This document shows positions 1-6,109 of a stretch of 6,109 bases of DNA, piece by piece. The notes beneath the pieces were generated by a model. The model did no database searches. It was not told where the DNA came from and worked only from the letters and a program-made list of their open reading frames with translations. Position 1 is the stretch's first letter; the number at the start of each line of letters is the position of its first letter. Source of the stretch: Lachnospiraceae bacterium (GTDB lineage: Bacteria; Bacillota; Clostridia; Lachnospirales; Lachnospiraceae); NCBI GenBank assembly GCA_003488965.1, contig DNJW01000102.1:1-6109 (forward strand). Reading direction: 5' to 3'. A program made the translations under genes and the position numbers.

Positions 1-21
1 AAATCAGAGTTTTGCAATTGC

Positions 22-933
22 CTATTTTAGGTTATGATTTAGCTTGGTTTTGAGTGTCAGCAGGACATCTTCGGGTACACGCAGATTGCCGTAGCCGGTT
101 GCCAGCTCCAGACCGGGCTTGGTGGCGCCGTGGAAATCAGAGCCGCCGCTGATACATAAGCCGTATTTTTTGGCCAGCGAACGCATATGGCGTTCGTCAT
201 TTTGGTGGTAAGTACTATAAATAGCTTCAATGCCAATCAGTCCGTCTTCGGTAAGGAGTTTTACCAGCGCATCCAGCGCTTCTTCGCTCATATGATAAAG
301 AGGCGGATGGGCAAGTATGGGCAGTCCGTTGGCTTTCAGGATGAGCCGTACTGCCTGGGAAGGACTTACCTTTTCTCTGGGGACAAAGCATTTGGCATGG
401 TCGCCGATATAGAGTTCAAAAGCTTCCGGCATGCTTTTCACATATCCGTGGCTGAACAGATATTTTGCATAATGTCCCCTGGTGATAACAGAGCCGGGGA
501 AAGTTTCCTGAAGCTGACGGTAAGAGATATCGATACCCTCCTGCTGCAGATTGGCGCACATTTTCCGGTTCCGGAGGATACGGGAATCTACAAAGGACTG
601 AATCTGCTGTTTGAAAAAGGGAGCTTCATAGTCAATATAAAGCCCAAGAATATGGATGTCTTTCCCATTATATTCTGTGGAAAATTCGATGCCGGGGATT
701 ACTTCCAGAGGAAGAATCTGCTTTCCGGCAGGGAAAGAGGGAATATCGCCGCTGTCCAGATTATGGTTGTGAAGCGCGGCCGCTTCCATAGCTTCGGAAA
801 GCCCTGCCGTCGTATCATGGTCGGTGAGGGCAAAGGCCGAGAGTCTTTTTTCCACAGCAAGGCTTACCAGCTGGGCAGGCGCCATGCTTCCGTCAGATTT
901 ATTGGAATGTACATGCAAATCTACAATATTCAT
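22..933 (-). CDS. PHP-domain metal-dependent phosphoesterase (RNase AM / YciV-like)
   Basis: This 303-residue protein has the full set of PHP metal ligands. They are DLHVHS at residues 5-10 followed by SDG, LTDHDT at 36-41, PGIEFS at 80-85, HILGLY at 94-99, TRGH at 151-154, LAHP at 207-210 and GSDFHG at 264-269. This order matches the stand-alone PHP family that includes E. coli YciV/RNase AM, which trims 5' ends of rRNA and dephosphorylates 3',5'-nucleoside bisphosphates. That activity is known for relatives and only inferred here. No signal peptide or membrane segment is seen, so it should be cytoplasmic. I start it at the ATG whose product begins MNIVDLHVHS, because PHP proteins begin a few residues before the first HxH. 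An in-frame TTG seven codons upstream overlaps the ribosome binding site and is unlikely. Residues about 54-74 form a polar, proline-containing insertion before the PGIE motif. The gene follows the ABC-F gene by 43 bp without a terminator, so co-transcription is likely. The exact substrate is uncertain. Confidence 0.93.
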   Translation of the reverse strand: MNIVDLHVHSNKSDGSMAPAQLVSLAVEKRLSAFALTDHDTTAGLSEAMEAAALHNHNLDSGDIPSFPAGKQILPLEVIPGIEFSTEYNGKDIHILGLYIDYEAPFFKQQIQSFVDSRILRNRKMCANLQQEGIDISYRQLQETFPGSVITRGHYAKYLFSHGYVKSMPEAFELYIGDHAKCFVPREKVSPSQAVRLILKANGLPILAHPPLYHMSEEALDALVKLLTEDGLIGIEAIYSTYHQNDERHMRSLAKKYGLCISGGSDFHGATKPGLELATGYGNLRVPEDVLLTLKTKLNHNLK

Positions 934-944
934 TGCAGCCCTAT

Positions 945-951
945 CTCCTTT
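945..951 (-). promoter_or_regulatory. Ribosome binding site of the PHP gene
   Basis: On the minus strand AAAGGAG lies 11 nt before the ATG at 931-933. The spacing is a little long, and a weaker AGGG sits nearer (939-942). It supports starting at this ATG, since the alternative TTG at 952-954 would place the site inside the coding region. Confidence 0.7.
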
Positions 952-976
952 CAAAACAGCAGGAATACCTCAGATT

Positions 977-2614
977 TTAGTTGTCATCCTCAGTATTTTG
1001 GCTGGTATATACGGTACGTTTTCTAGCCATTTCATCGTTGGCCAGGTATTCGTCATAGGTGGTAATTTTGTCTATCAGCTGTCCGTTGGGAAGGATTTCC
1101 ATAATGCGGTTGGCGGTTGTCTGTACGAACTGATGGTCATGGCAGGCAAAAAGCTCAATGCCTGGAAATTTTATCATGCCGTTGTTAAGGGCTGTAATGG
1201 ACTCCATATCCAGATGGTTCGTAGGTTCGTCCAGGATGAGGCAGTTGGCGCCGCTAATCATCATTTTGGAAAGGAGGCATCTGACTTTTTCTCCCCCGGA
1301 AAGGATGTTGACTTTTTTCACGCCGTCTTCTCCGGCAAAAAGCATGCGGCCTAAGAATCCGCGGACATAGGTAACGTCTTTGACGGGAGAATAGCCGGTG
1401 AGCCAGTCTACAATAGTATAGTCGTTGTCAAATTCTTTCGTGCTGTCCTTGGGAAAATATGCCTGGGAGGTTGTTACGCCCCATTTATAAGTGCCTTCAT
1501 CGGGTTCCATTTCATCCATCAGTATCTGGAAAAGGGTGGTTTTGGCAAGCTCGTTGCTTCCTACAAAGGCGATTTTGTCATTATGGCCTACGGTGAAGGA
1601 AATATTGTCGAGAACCTTTACGCCGTCTATGGTTTTGGAGATTCCTTCTACGGTAAGCACTTCATTGCCGATTTCACGGTCCGGACGGAAATCAATATAA
1701 GGATATTTTCTGCTGGAAGGCTTTATTTCTTCCAGTTCAATTTTTTCCAAGGCCCGCTTTCTGCTGGTTGCCTGTTTGGATTTGGAAGCATTGGCGGAAA
1801 AACGGGAAATGAATTCCTGCAGTTCCTTGATTTTTTCCTCCTTCTTTTTATTGGCTTCTTTCATCTGTTTGATAAGAAGCTGGCTGGATTCGTACCAGAA
1901 ATCATAGTTGCCGGCATACAGCTGGATTTTGCCATAGTCGATATCGGCGATATGGGTACATACCTTATTCAGAAAATAACGGTCGTGGGATACGACGATG
2001 ACTGTATTTTCAAAATCAATCAGGAAGTCTTCCAGCCATGCGATGGCATCCAGGTCGAGATGGTTTGTAGGTTCGTCCAGAAGAAGAATATCCGGATTGC
2101 CGAAAAGTGCCCTGGCGAGCAGAACCTTTACTTTTTCGTTGCCGTTTAAGGTATTCATAACGCTGTAGTGAAGGTCTGTGCCGATACCGAGCCCGTTTAA
2201 AAGCATGGCGGCATCCGATTCGGCTTCCCAGCCGTTCATTTCCGCAAATTCTCCTTCCAGTTCGCTGGCACGGATACCGTCTTCGTCGGTAAAATCTTCT
2301 TTCGCATAGATAGCGTCCTTTTCCTTCATAATCTGGTAGAGCCGTTCATTTCCCATGATAACAACGTCCATAACCGGATATTCGTCATATTTGAAATGAT
2401 CCTGTTCCAACACGGACATGCGCTGTCCGGGAGTGATAAAGACATCTCCGTTGGTTGTCTCCAGCTTGCCGGATAATATTTTAAGAAATGTGGACTTGCC
2501 GGCACCGTTGGCTCCGATAAGCCCATAGCAGTTCCCTTCGGTGAATTTAATATTTACGTCTTCAAATAAAGCCTTTTTGCCCAGTCTTAAAGTAACATTG
2601 TTTGCACTAATCAT
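977..2614 (-). CDS. ykpA: ABC-F family ATPase, YkpA/YbiT group
   Basis: A 545-residue soluble protein with two ATP-binding cassettes and no transmembrane segment, as in ABC-F proteins. These bind the ribosomal E site and influence translation rather than transport. Cassette 1 has Walker A GANGAGKST (34-42), a degenerate signature LNGNEK (156-161), Walker B LLLDEP with Glu181, and the H-switch SHDR (209-212). A charged helical linker (about 240-300, including KKKEEKIKELQEF) corresponds to the P-site tRNA interaction motif. Cassette 2 has an atypical Walker A GSNELAKTT (352-360), signature LSGGEK (438-443), Walker B LILDEP with Glu463, and CHDH (491-494). Length, linker and the NELA-type second P-loop recall B. 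subtilis YkpA and E. coli YbiT. This comparison is from memory, not a search. No antibiotic-resistance subgroup features were recognised, so a housekeeping role is more likely. It appears to be the first gene of a leftward operon with the PHP gene. Confidence 0.95.
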   Translation of the reverse strand: MISANNVTLRLGKKALFEDVNIKFTEGNCYGLIGANGAGKSTFLKILSGKLETTNGDVFITPGQRMSVLEQDHFKYDEYPVMDVVIMGNERLYQIMKEKDAIYAKEDFTDEDGIRASELEGEFAEMNGWEAESDAAMLLNGLGIGTDLHYSVMNTLNGNEKVKVLLARALFGNPDILLLDEPTNHLDLDAIAWLEDFLIDFENTVIVVSHDRYFLNKVCTHIADIDYGKIQLYAGNYDFWYESSQLLIKQMKEANKKKEEKIKELQEFISRFSANASKSKQATSRKRALEKIELEEIKPSSRKYPYIDFRPDREIGNEVLTVEGISKTIDGVKVLDNISFTVGHNDKIAFVGSNELAKTTLFQILMDEMEPDEGTYKWGVTTSQAYFPKDSTKEFDNDYTIVDWLTGYSPVKDVTYVRGFLGRMLFAGEDGVKKVNILSGGEKVRCLLSKMMISGANCLILDEPTNHLDMESITALNNGMIKFPGIELFACHDHQFVQTTANRIMEILPNGQLIDKITTYDEYLANDEMARKRTVYTSQNTEDDN

Positions 2615-2620
2615 ATTAAA

Positions 2621-2627
2621 ACCTCTT
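2621..2627 (-). promoter_or_regulatory. Ribosome binding site of the ABC-F gene
   Basis: AAGAGGT on the minus strand, with the AGAGG core 7 nt before the ATG at 2612-2614. Together with the N-terminal MISANNVTLRLG, typical of the family, this fixes the start. Confidence 0.75.
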
Positions 2628-2665
2628 ATTTTCTATATTTTTCATTTCTTTTACCTACTCATATC

Positions 2666-2693
2666 ATTATACACAAAACCGATTTTTTTTCAA
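2666..2693 (-). promoter_or_regulatory. Sigma-A type promoter for the ABC-F/PHP operon
   Basis: Reading the minus strand, TTGAAA (2693-2688) is followed by a 16-bp spacer and a perfect TATAAT (2671-2666). The spacer begins with an A-tract. Transcription would start near 2659 and give a leader of about 45 nt. The boxes are close to consensus and correctly placed, so this is a strong prediction, but it rests on sequence alone. Confidence 0.8.
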
Positions 2694-2696
2694 TCT

Positions 2697-2716
2697 GGAA
2701 TGTAATGTTACATTCC
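2697..2716. promoter_or_regulatory. Inverted repeat, candidate operator
   Basis: Arms GGAATGTAA and TTACATTCC are perfect reverse complements of 9 bp around a central TG. Outer segments TCAATC (2690-2695) and GATTTGA (2719-2725) add an imperfect extension. It begins 4 bp upstream of the ABC-F -35 box and about 50 bp upstream of the lepA -35 box, so it should lie in neither transcript. It has no following T-tract, and a 2-nt loop is poor for RNA. A dimeric DNA-binding protein site is the best reading. I cannot assign it to a known regulator. Confidence 0.55.
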
Positions 2717-2767
2717 CTGATTTGATTCGGGCTGGAATATGGATTGCCTGCCGCAGAAAACAGAGAA

Positions 2768-2797
2768 TGGACAATACCGGTAAATATATGATATACT
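2768..2797 (+). promoter_or_regulatory. Sigma-A type promoter for lepA
   Basis: TGGACA (2768-2773), one mismatch from TTGACA, is followed by an 18-bp spacer and TATACT (2792-2797). A TG dinucleotide at 2789-2790 makes this an extended -10. Transcription would start near 2804, giving a leader of about 54 nt before lepA. Confidence 0.75.
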
Positions 2798-2816
2798 TAC
2801 TCCGATTAGAAAGCAC

Positions 2817-2830
2817 TGCCGGTAACGGCA
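2817..2830 (+). other. Tetraloop hairpin in the lepA leader
   Basis: TGCCG (2817-2821) and CGGCA (2826-2830) can pair around GTAA, a GNRA-class tetraloop. It lies in the predicted 5' untranslated region, 16 nt before the lepA ribosome binding site. It is short (5 bp) and has no T-tract, so it is not a terminator. It may stabilise the transcript's 5' end or be fortuitous. Confidence 0.4.
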
Positions 2831-2846
2831 AAGAGAAAAAAGCTGC

Positions 2847-2851
2847 GGAGG
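2847..2851 (+). promoter_or_regulatory. Ribosome binding site of lepA
   Basis: GGAGG with a 6-nt spacer before the ATG at 2858-2860. It is a near-perfect Shine-Dalgarno sequence and agrees with the family's usual start, a few residues before the [16 protein letters not shown] segment. Confidence 0.85.
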
Positions 2852-2857
2852 AAGTAA

Positions 2858-4672
2858 ATGTCAGGGATAGAGCAGAGTAAAATAAGGAATTTTTGCATTG
2901 TAGCGCATATTGACCATGGGAAGTCTACGCTGGCGGACCGGATTATAGAAAAAACAGGACTTTTGACGAGCAGGGAAATGCAGGCCCAGGTGCTTGACAA
3001 TATGGATTTGGAAAGGGAACGGGGTATTACGATTAAAGCCCAGACTGTCCGTATTATTTATCAGGCAAAGGACGGGGAAGAGTATGTCTTTAACTTGATT
3101 GATACGCCGGGGCATGTGGATTTTAATTACGAGGTAAGCAGGAGCCTTGCGGCTTGCGACGGGGCAATCCTGGTGGTGGATGCGGCCCAGGGAATAGAGG
3201 CTCAGACACTGGCCAATGTGTATCTCGCTCTGGATCACGATTTGGATGTGTTTCCGGTTATTAACAAGATTGATTTGCCCAGTGCCCAGCCCCAAAGGGT
3301 GAAGGATGAGATTGAGGACGTTATCGGTCTGGAGGCACAGGACGCGCCGATGATTTCTGCAAAAAACGGGATCGGTATTGAAGAAGTGCTGGAAGCGGTG
3401 GTGAAGAAAATACCGGCGCCTTCGGGCAGCCCGGACAATCCCCTGCAGGCGCTGATTTTTGATTCTCTGTATGATTCTTATAAAGGGGTTATTGTATTTT
3501 GCCGCATAAAAGAGGGAAAAGTGAAAAAGGGGACGGAAATACTGATGATGGCCACGAAAGCTAAGGCGGAAGTGGTGGAAGTGGGTTATTTCGGACCGGG
3601 GCAGTTTATTCCCTGCGAAGAACTGTCGGCCGGTATGGTAGGGTATATTACCGCTTCCATAAAAAACGTAAAGGATACGGCAGTAGGAGATACGGTAACG
3701 GATGCGAAAAACCCTTGCGCGGAGCCGCTGCCCGGATATAAGAAGGTAAATTCCATGGTATTTTGCGGCATGTATCCGGCGGACGGGGCAAAATACCCGG
3801 ATTTGCGCGATGCTCTTGAAAAACTGCAGTTAAACGATGCGGCGCTGCAGTACGAACCGGAGACATCGGTAGCTTTGGGATTCGGTTTCCGCTGCGGTTT
3901 TCTGGGGCTGCTGCATCTGGAAATTATTCAGGAAAGGCTGGAGAGGGAATATAACCTGGATCTGGTGACTACAGCGCCCGGCGTTATTTACCGTGTGCAT
4001 AAAAATAACGGGGATATGATTGAACTGACTAATCCTGCCAATCTTCCTGACCCGTCGGAAATTGCTTATATGGAAGAACCGGTTGTCAGTGCGGAAATTA
4101 TGGTAACAACGGAATTTATAGGTCCTATTATGGAACTGTGCCAGGAGCGGAGGGGACGGTATCTCGGCATGGAATATATGGAAGAAACAAGGGCACTGTT
4201 AAAGTATGAGCTGCCGTTAAATGAGATTATTTATGATTTCTTTGATGCCCTGAAATCCCGTTCCAGAGGATATGCTTCCTTTGATTATGATTTAAAGGGC
4301 TATGAGGAATCGAAGCTGGTGAAGCTGGATATTCTGATTAACCGGGAGGAGGTAGATGCGCTTTCTTTTATTGTGCATGCGGACAGCGCGTATGACAGAG
4401 GAAGAAAGATGTGCGAGAAGCTGAAGGACGAAATTCCGAGACATCTGTTCGAGATTCCGATTCAGGCAGCCGTGGGAGGAAAAATTATTGCCAGAGAAAC
4501 GGTAAAAGCGATGCGCAAGGATGTGCTGGCAAAATGTTACGGCGGCGATATTACAAGAAAGAAGAAGCTGTTAGAAAAGCAGAAAGAAGGAAAGAAGCGG
4601 ATGCGCCAGATTGGAAATGTAGAGATTCCGCAGAAAGCATTTATGAGTGTTCTGAAGCTGGATGACAAGTAA
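2858..4672 (+). CDS. lepA: Elongation factor 4 (LepA), ribosomal GTPase
   Basis: A 604-residue translational GTPase of the usual LepA length. The G domain shows G1 AHIDHGKST (16-24), the switch I segment [11 protein letters not shown] (52-62) with the G2 Thr58, G3 DTPGH (82-86) with the catalytic-type His86, G4 NKID (136-139) and G5 SAK (167-169). Domain II and the EF-G-like domains follow, including the conserved [15 protein letters not shown] stretch. The LepA-specific C-terminal domain ends in [20 protein letters not shown] and [11 protein letters not shown], which separates it from EF-G, TypA and TetM-type proteins. LepA binds ribosomes and is implicated in translation under stress and in 30S subunit assembly. 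It acts in the cytoplasm or at the membrane. All key residues are intact and no frameshift is seen. It is the first gene of a rightward unit with hemW, and its own promoter and ribosome binding site are recognisable upstream. Confidence 0.99.
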   Translation: MSGIEQSKIRNFCIVAHIDHGKSTLADRIIEKTGLLTSREMQAQVLDNMDLERERGITIKAQTVRIIYQAKDGEEYVFNLIDTPGHVDFNYEVSRSLAACDGAILVVDAAQGIEAQTLANVYLALDHDLDVFPVINKIDLPSAQPQRVKDEIEDVIGLEAQDAPMISAKNGIGIEEVLEAVVKKIPAPSGSPDNPLQALIFDSLYDSYKGVIVFCRIKEGKVKKGTEILMMATKAKAEVVEVGYFGPGQFIPCEELSAGMVGYITASIKNVKDTAVGDTVTDAKNPCAEPLPGYKKVNSMVFCGMYPADGAKYPDLRDALEKLQLNDAALQYEPETSVALGFGFRCGFLGLLHLEIIQERLEREYNLDLVTTAPGVIYRVHKNNGDMIELTNPANLPDPSEIAYMEEPVVSAEIMVTTEFIGPIMELCQERRGRYLGMEYMEETRALLKYELPLNEIIYDFFDALKSRSRGYASFDYDLKGYEESKLVKLDILINREEVDALSFIVHADSAYDRGRKMCEKLKDEIPRHLFEIPIQAAVGGKIIARETVKAMRKDVLAKCYGGDITRKKKLLEKQKEGKKRMRQIGNVEIPQKAFMSVLKLDDK

Positions 4673-4826
4673 GAAGTATTATTTGCTTCGGACAGGGATG
4701 GAAGGGCAGGCAGCGTTCCTGTCATGGATGGTTTGTGCCGGAGCGTCGCAAATAAGCCTTTATGTCAGATGGAAATTTGAGATTTGGGTTGCCCCGTCGC
4801 GCAAATGCTCCGGAATGGAGATTGTT
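4673..4826 (+). other. lepA-hemW intergenic spacer, open in the hemW frame
   Basis: This 154-bp gap has no recognisable terminator or good promoter. It contains no stop in the hemW frame: an ATG at 4662, overlapping the lepA end, would add 55 residues to HemW. Those residues resemble no HemW N-terminus I know and lack a good ribosome binding site, so I leave the gap non-coding. CCGGAGCGT (4738-4746) can pair with ATGCTCCGG (4805-4813), 9 bp with one G-T, closing a 58-nt loop that ends 3 nt before the hemW ribosome binding site. A near direct repeat, CGTCGCAAAT (4744-4753) and CGTCGCGCAAAT (4795-4806), overlaps the two arms. Confidence 0.5.
4817..4820 (+). promoter_or_regulatory. Ribosome binding site of hemW
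   Basis: GGAG with a 6-nt spacer before the ATG at 4827-4829. It decides the start in favour of MRKIEIYIHIPFC over in-frame ATGs at 4815 and 4662. Confidence 0.75.
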
Positions 4827-6059
4827 ATGAGAAAGATAGAAATCTATATTCATATTCCCTTCTGTGTGCGGAAATGTTTGTATTGCGATTTTTTATCTTT
4901 TCCGTCCGGGGAAAAGGAGCGGGAGAGATATCTGGACGCATTGCTTTGGGAAATAGAGACACAAGCCCCTAAGTATAGGGATTATGAGGCGGACAGCGTG
5001 TTTATTGGGGGCGGAACGCCGACTGTCCTGACAGGAGAACAGCTTGGCAGGATTATGAGAGGAATAAAGGCAGGATTTGCTTTCGGAAAAAACCCGGAGA
5101 TTACGGTAGAAGCGAATCCGGGAACGGTGGACAGAGGGAAGCTGGAAGAGAGCCTGAAAGCAGGCATAAACAGAATCAGCATCGGCGCCCAGTCTTTGAA
5201 TGACAGGGAACTGGAACTGCTGGGAAGAGTGCACTTATCGGAGGATTTTTTCAGGGCATACCGTCTGGCAAGAAAAGCGGGATTCCAAAACATTAATGTG
5301 GATATGATGGCTGCACTGCCCGGACAGAAGCTGGAAGGATATCTGGACGGATTAAAAAGGGTAACAGATTTGGAACCGGAGCATATCTCTGCTTACAGTT
5401 TAATCGTGGAAGAGGGTACTCCCTTTTACGAAAGATATGGAAGAGAAGGAAAAAGGGAGAAAGGAACGGAAGAACTTCCGGGAATTCTTCCGGGAATACT
5501 TCCGGGAATTCTTCCCTCAGAAGAAGAAGAACGGCTGATGTATGAACGGACGGGAGAGCTTCTGGCAGCCCAGGGATATGGACGGTATGAGATATCCAAT
5601 TATGCCCGACCGGGATATGAATGCAGGCATAATATCGGGTATTGGAAACGGCATGATTATGTGGGCTTTGGGCTGGGAGCCGCTTCTATGGTGGAGAATG
5701 TGCGGTGGAAGAACTGTACGGATATGGAAAGATATCTGCACTGTATGGAGGCCCGGAAGGGGCAAAGAGAAGGAACTTCAGAAGCGGATGCGGCGGAAGG
5801 GATACAGGAGGAACGGATTTTTCTAAGCGTGAAGGAGCAGATGGAGGAATATATGTTTCTGGGTCTGCGGCTGACGGAAGGGGTCGGAAAAGAGGCATTT
5901 TATAAGACCTTTGGCAGGAAAATAGAGGATGTATACGGGGATGTCATAAGAAGGCTGCAGGGTCAGGGGCTTTTGGAGAATGGAAAACAAGTCAGGCTGA
6001 CGCCCTATGGAAGGGATGTCAGCAATTATGTGATGGCGGAGTTTCTTATAGGGATTTAG
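4827..6059 (+). CDS. hemW: Heme chaperone HemW, radical SAM protein (formerly annotated HemN-like)
   Basis: A 410-residue radical SAM protein. HIPFC begins the CxxxCxxC cluster motif (Cys13, Cys17, Cys20), which ligates a 4Fe-4S cluster. It is followed by D-F rather than the fourth Cys-containing C-x-C of true coproporphyrinogen oxidase HemN, which supports HemW. Further motifs are GGGTPT (61-66), EANPG (95-99), RISIGAQS (116-123), NVDMMAALPGQ (157-167), HISAYSLIVEEGTP (186-199) and the HemW-type HNxxYW (268-273). A HemN C-terminal domain follows, with QMEEYMFLGLRL (338-349). HemW relatives bind heme and transfer it to apoproteins such as respiratory enzymes; they are not known to oxidise coproporphyrinogen. 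The protein is longer than the roughly 370-390 residues I expect. The excess lies in a charged segment plus LPGI repeat (205-230) and a polar segment (about 309-330), both probably surface loops. Catalytic motifs are intact. It is likely co-transcribed with lepA, a pairing common in Firmicutes. Confidence 0.95.
   Translation: MRKIEIYIHIPFCVRKCLYCDFLSFPSGEKERERYLDALLWEIETQAPKYRDYEADSVFIGGGTPTVLTGEQLGRIMRGIKAGFAFGKNPEITVEANPGTVDRGKLEESLKAGINRISIGAQSLNDRELELLGRVHLSEDFFRAYRLARKAGFQNINVDMMAALPGQKLEGYLDGLKRVTDLEPEHISAYSLIVEEGTPFYERYGREGKREKGTEELPGILPGILPGILPSEEEERLMYERTGELLAAQGYGRYEISNYARPGYECRHNIGYWKRHDYVGFGLGAASMVENVRWKNCTDMERYLHCMEARKGQREGTSEADAAEGIQEERIFLSVKEQMEEYMFLGLRLTEGVGKEAFYKTFGRKIEDVYGDVIRRLQGQGLLENGKQVRLTPYGRDVSNYVMAEFLIGI
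5475..5515 (+). repeat. In-frame 12-bp tandem repeat inside hemW
   Basis: Three consecutive copies of CTTCCGGGAATT (5475-5486, 5487-5498 with the last base changed to A, 5499-5510) plus the first five bases of a fourth. The 12-bp period keeps frame and encodes LPGI three times, then LP, at HemW residues 217-230. It precedes the SEEEERLMY segment that in relatives follows a single LP, so it appears to be an expansion of a short loop. Confidence 0.9.
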
Positions 6060-6109
6060 GCGTCAAAAGGCCGGTCCGGCAACACCGTCTGGCAGATTGC
6101 ACAAAACAA
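6060..6109. other. Downstream end of window, no gene seen
   Basis: The 50 bp after the hemW stop contain a short GC-rich palindrome, GCCGG-T-CCGGC (6070-6080), but no following T-tract, ribosome binding site or CIRCE-type repeat. Nothing here can be named. Confidence 0.5.

Noticed and set aside
187..1026. 279-codon plus-strand open frame antisense to the PHP gene
   Set aside because: Its translation has no recognisable domain, and the opposite strand carries a complete set of PHP metal-binding motifs. It is a shadow frame.
1583..2149. 188-codon plus-strand open frame antisense to the ABC-F gene
   Set aside because: It is Phe-rich because of the Lys/Glu-rich linker of the real gene on the other strand, and it shows no domain of its own.
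2683..2716. T8 tract next to the palindrome as an intrinsic terminator
   Set aside because: The T-run precedes the palindrome on the plus strand and reads as A-run on the minus strand, so neither orientation gives stem followed by T-tract. The loop would also be only 2 nt.
2861..3295. 144-codon minus-strand open frame within lepA
   Set aside because: It lies wholly over the conserved LepA G domain, and its translation shows no known motif.
4662..4826. 55-residue N-terminal extension of HemW
   Set aside because: HemW proteins begin right before the IYIHIPFC segment. The ATG at 4827 has a GGAG at the right distance, and the ATG at 4662 has no clear ribosome binding site.
6070..6098. GC-rich palindrome after hemW as a terminator
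   Set aside because: The perfect arms leave a 1-nt loop and no T-tract follows. The alternative stem is only 5 bp with a G-T pair.

Overview
The window looks like chromosomal core sequence from a Firmicute, most likely a Clostridia member of the Lachnospiraceae type. The reasons are strong AGGAGG-like ribosome binding sites, sigma-A type promoters, moderate GC, an ABC-F protein of the YkpA/YbiT group, and a lepA-hemW gene pair, which in Firmicutes commonly sits just ahead of the hrcA-grpE-dnaK heat-shock genes. The family assignments rest on motifs visible in the translations. The taxonomic placement is inference. I see no mobile element, CRISPR array, tRNA or rRNA.

The layout is two divergent transcription units separated by a 243-bp regulatory region (2615-2857). 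Leftward, an ABC-F ATPase gene (977-2614) is followed after 43 bp by a PHP-domain phosphoesterase gene (22-933). No terminator lies between them, so they probably form one operon. Rightward, lepA (elongation factor 4, 2858-4672) is followed after a 154-bp gap by hemW (radical SAM heme chaperone, 4827-6059). The last 50 bp show no gene.

The divergent region holds a convincing promoter for each direction. It also holds a 9+9 bp inverted repeat (2697-2716) that lies outside both predicted transcripts and abuts the -35 box of the ABC-F promoter, which makes it a candidate operator. The lepA leader can form a small GTAA-tetraloop hairpin just ahead of the ribosome binding site.

Three of the four genes touch ribosome function by family knowledge: ABC-F ribosome-associated ATPases, RNase AM-like PHP enzymes that trim rRNA 5' ends, and LepA. 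HemW delivers heme or matures heme enzymes. I see no evidence of a new biological system. The items most worth a second look are the operator-like palindrome, an in-frame 12-bp tandem repeat inside hemW, the departures from consensus in the ABC-F nucleotide-binding motifs, and the lepA-hemW gap, which is open in the hemW frame.
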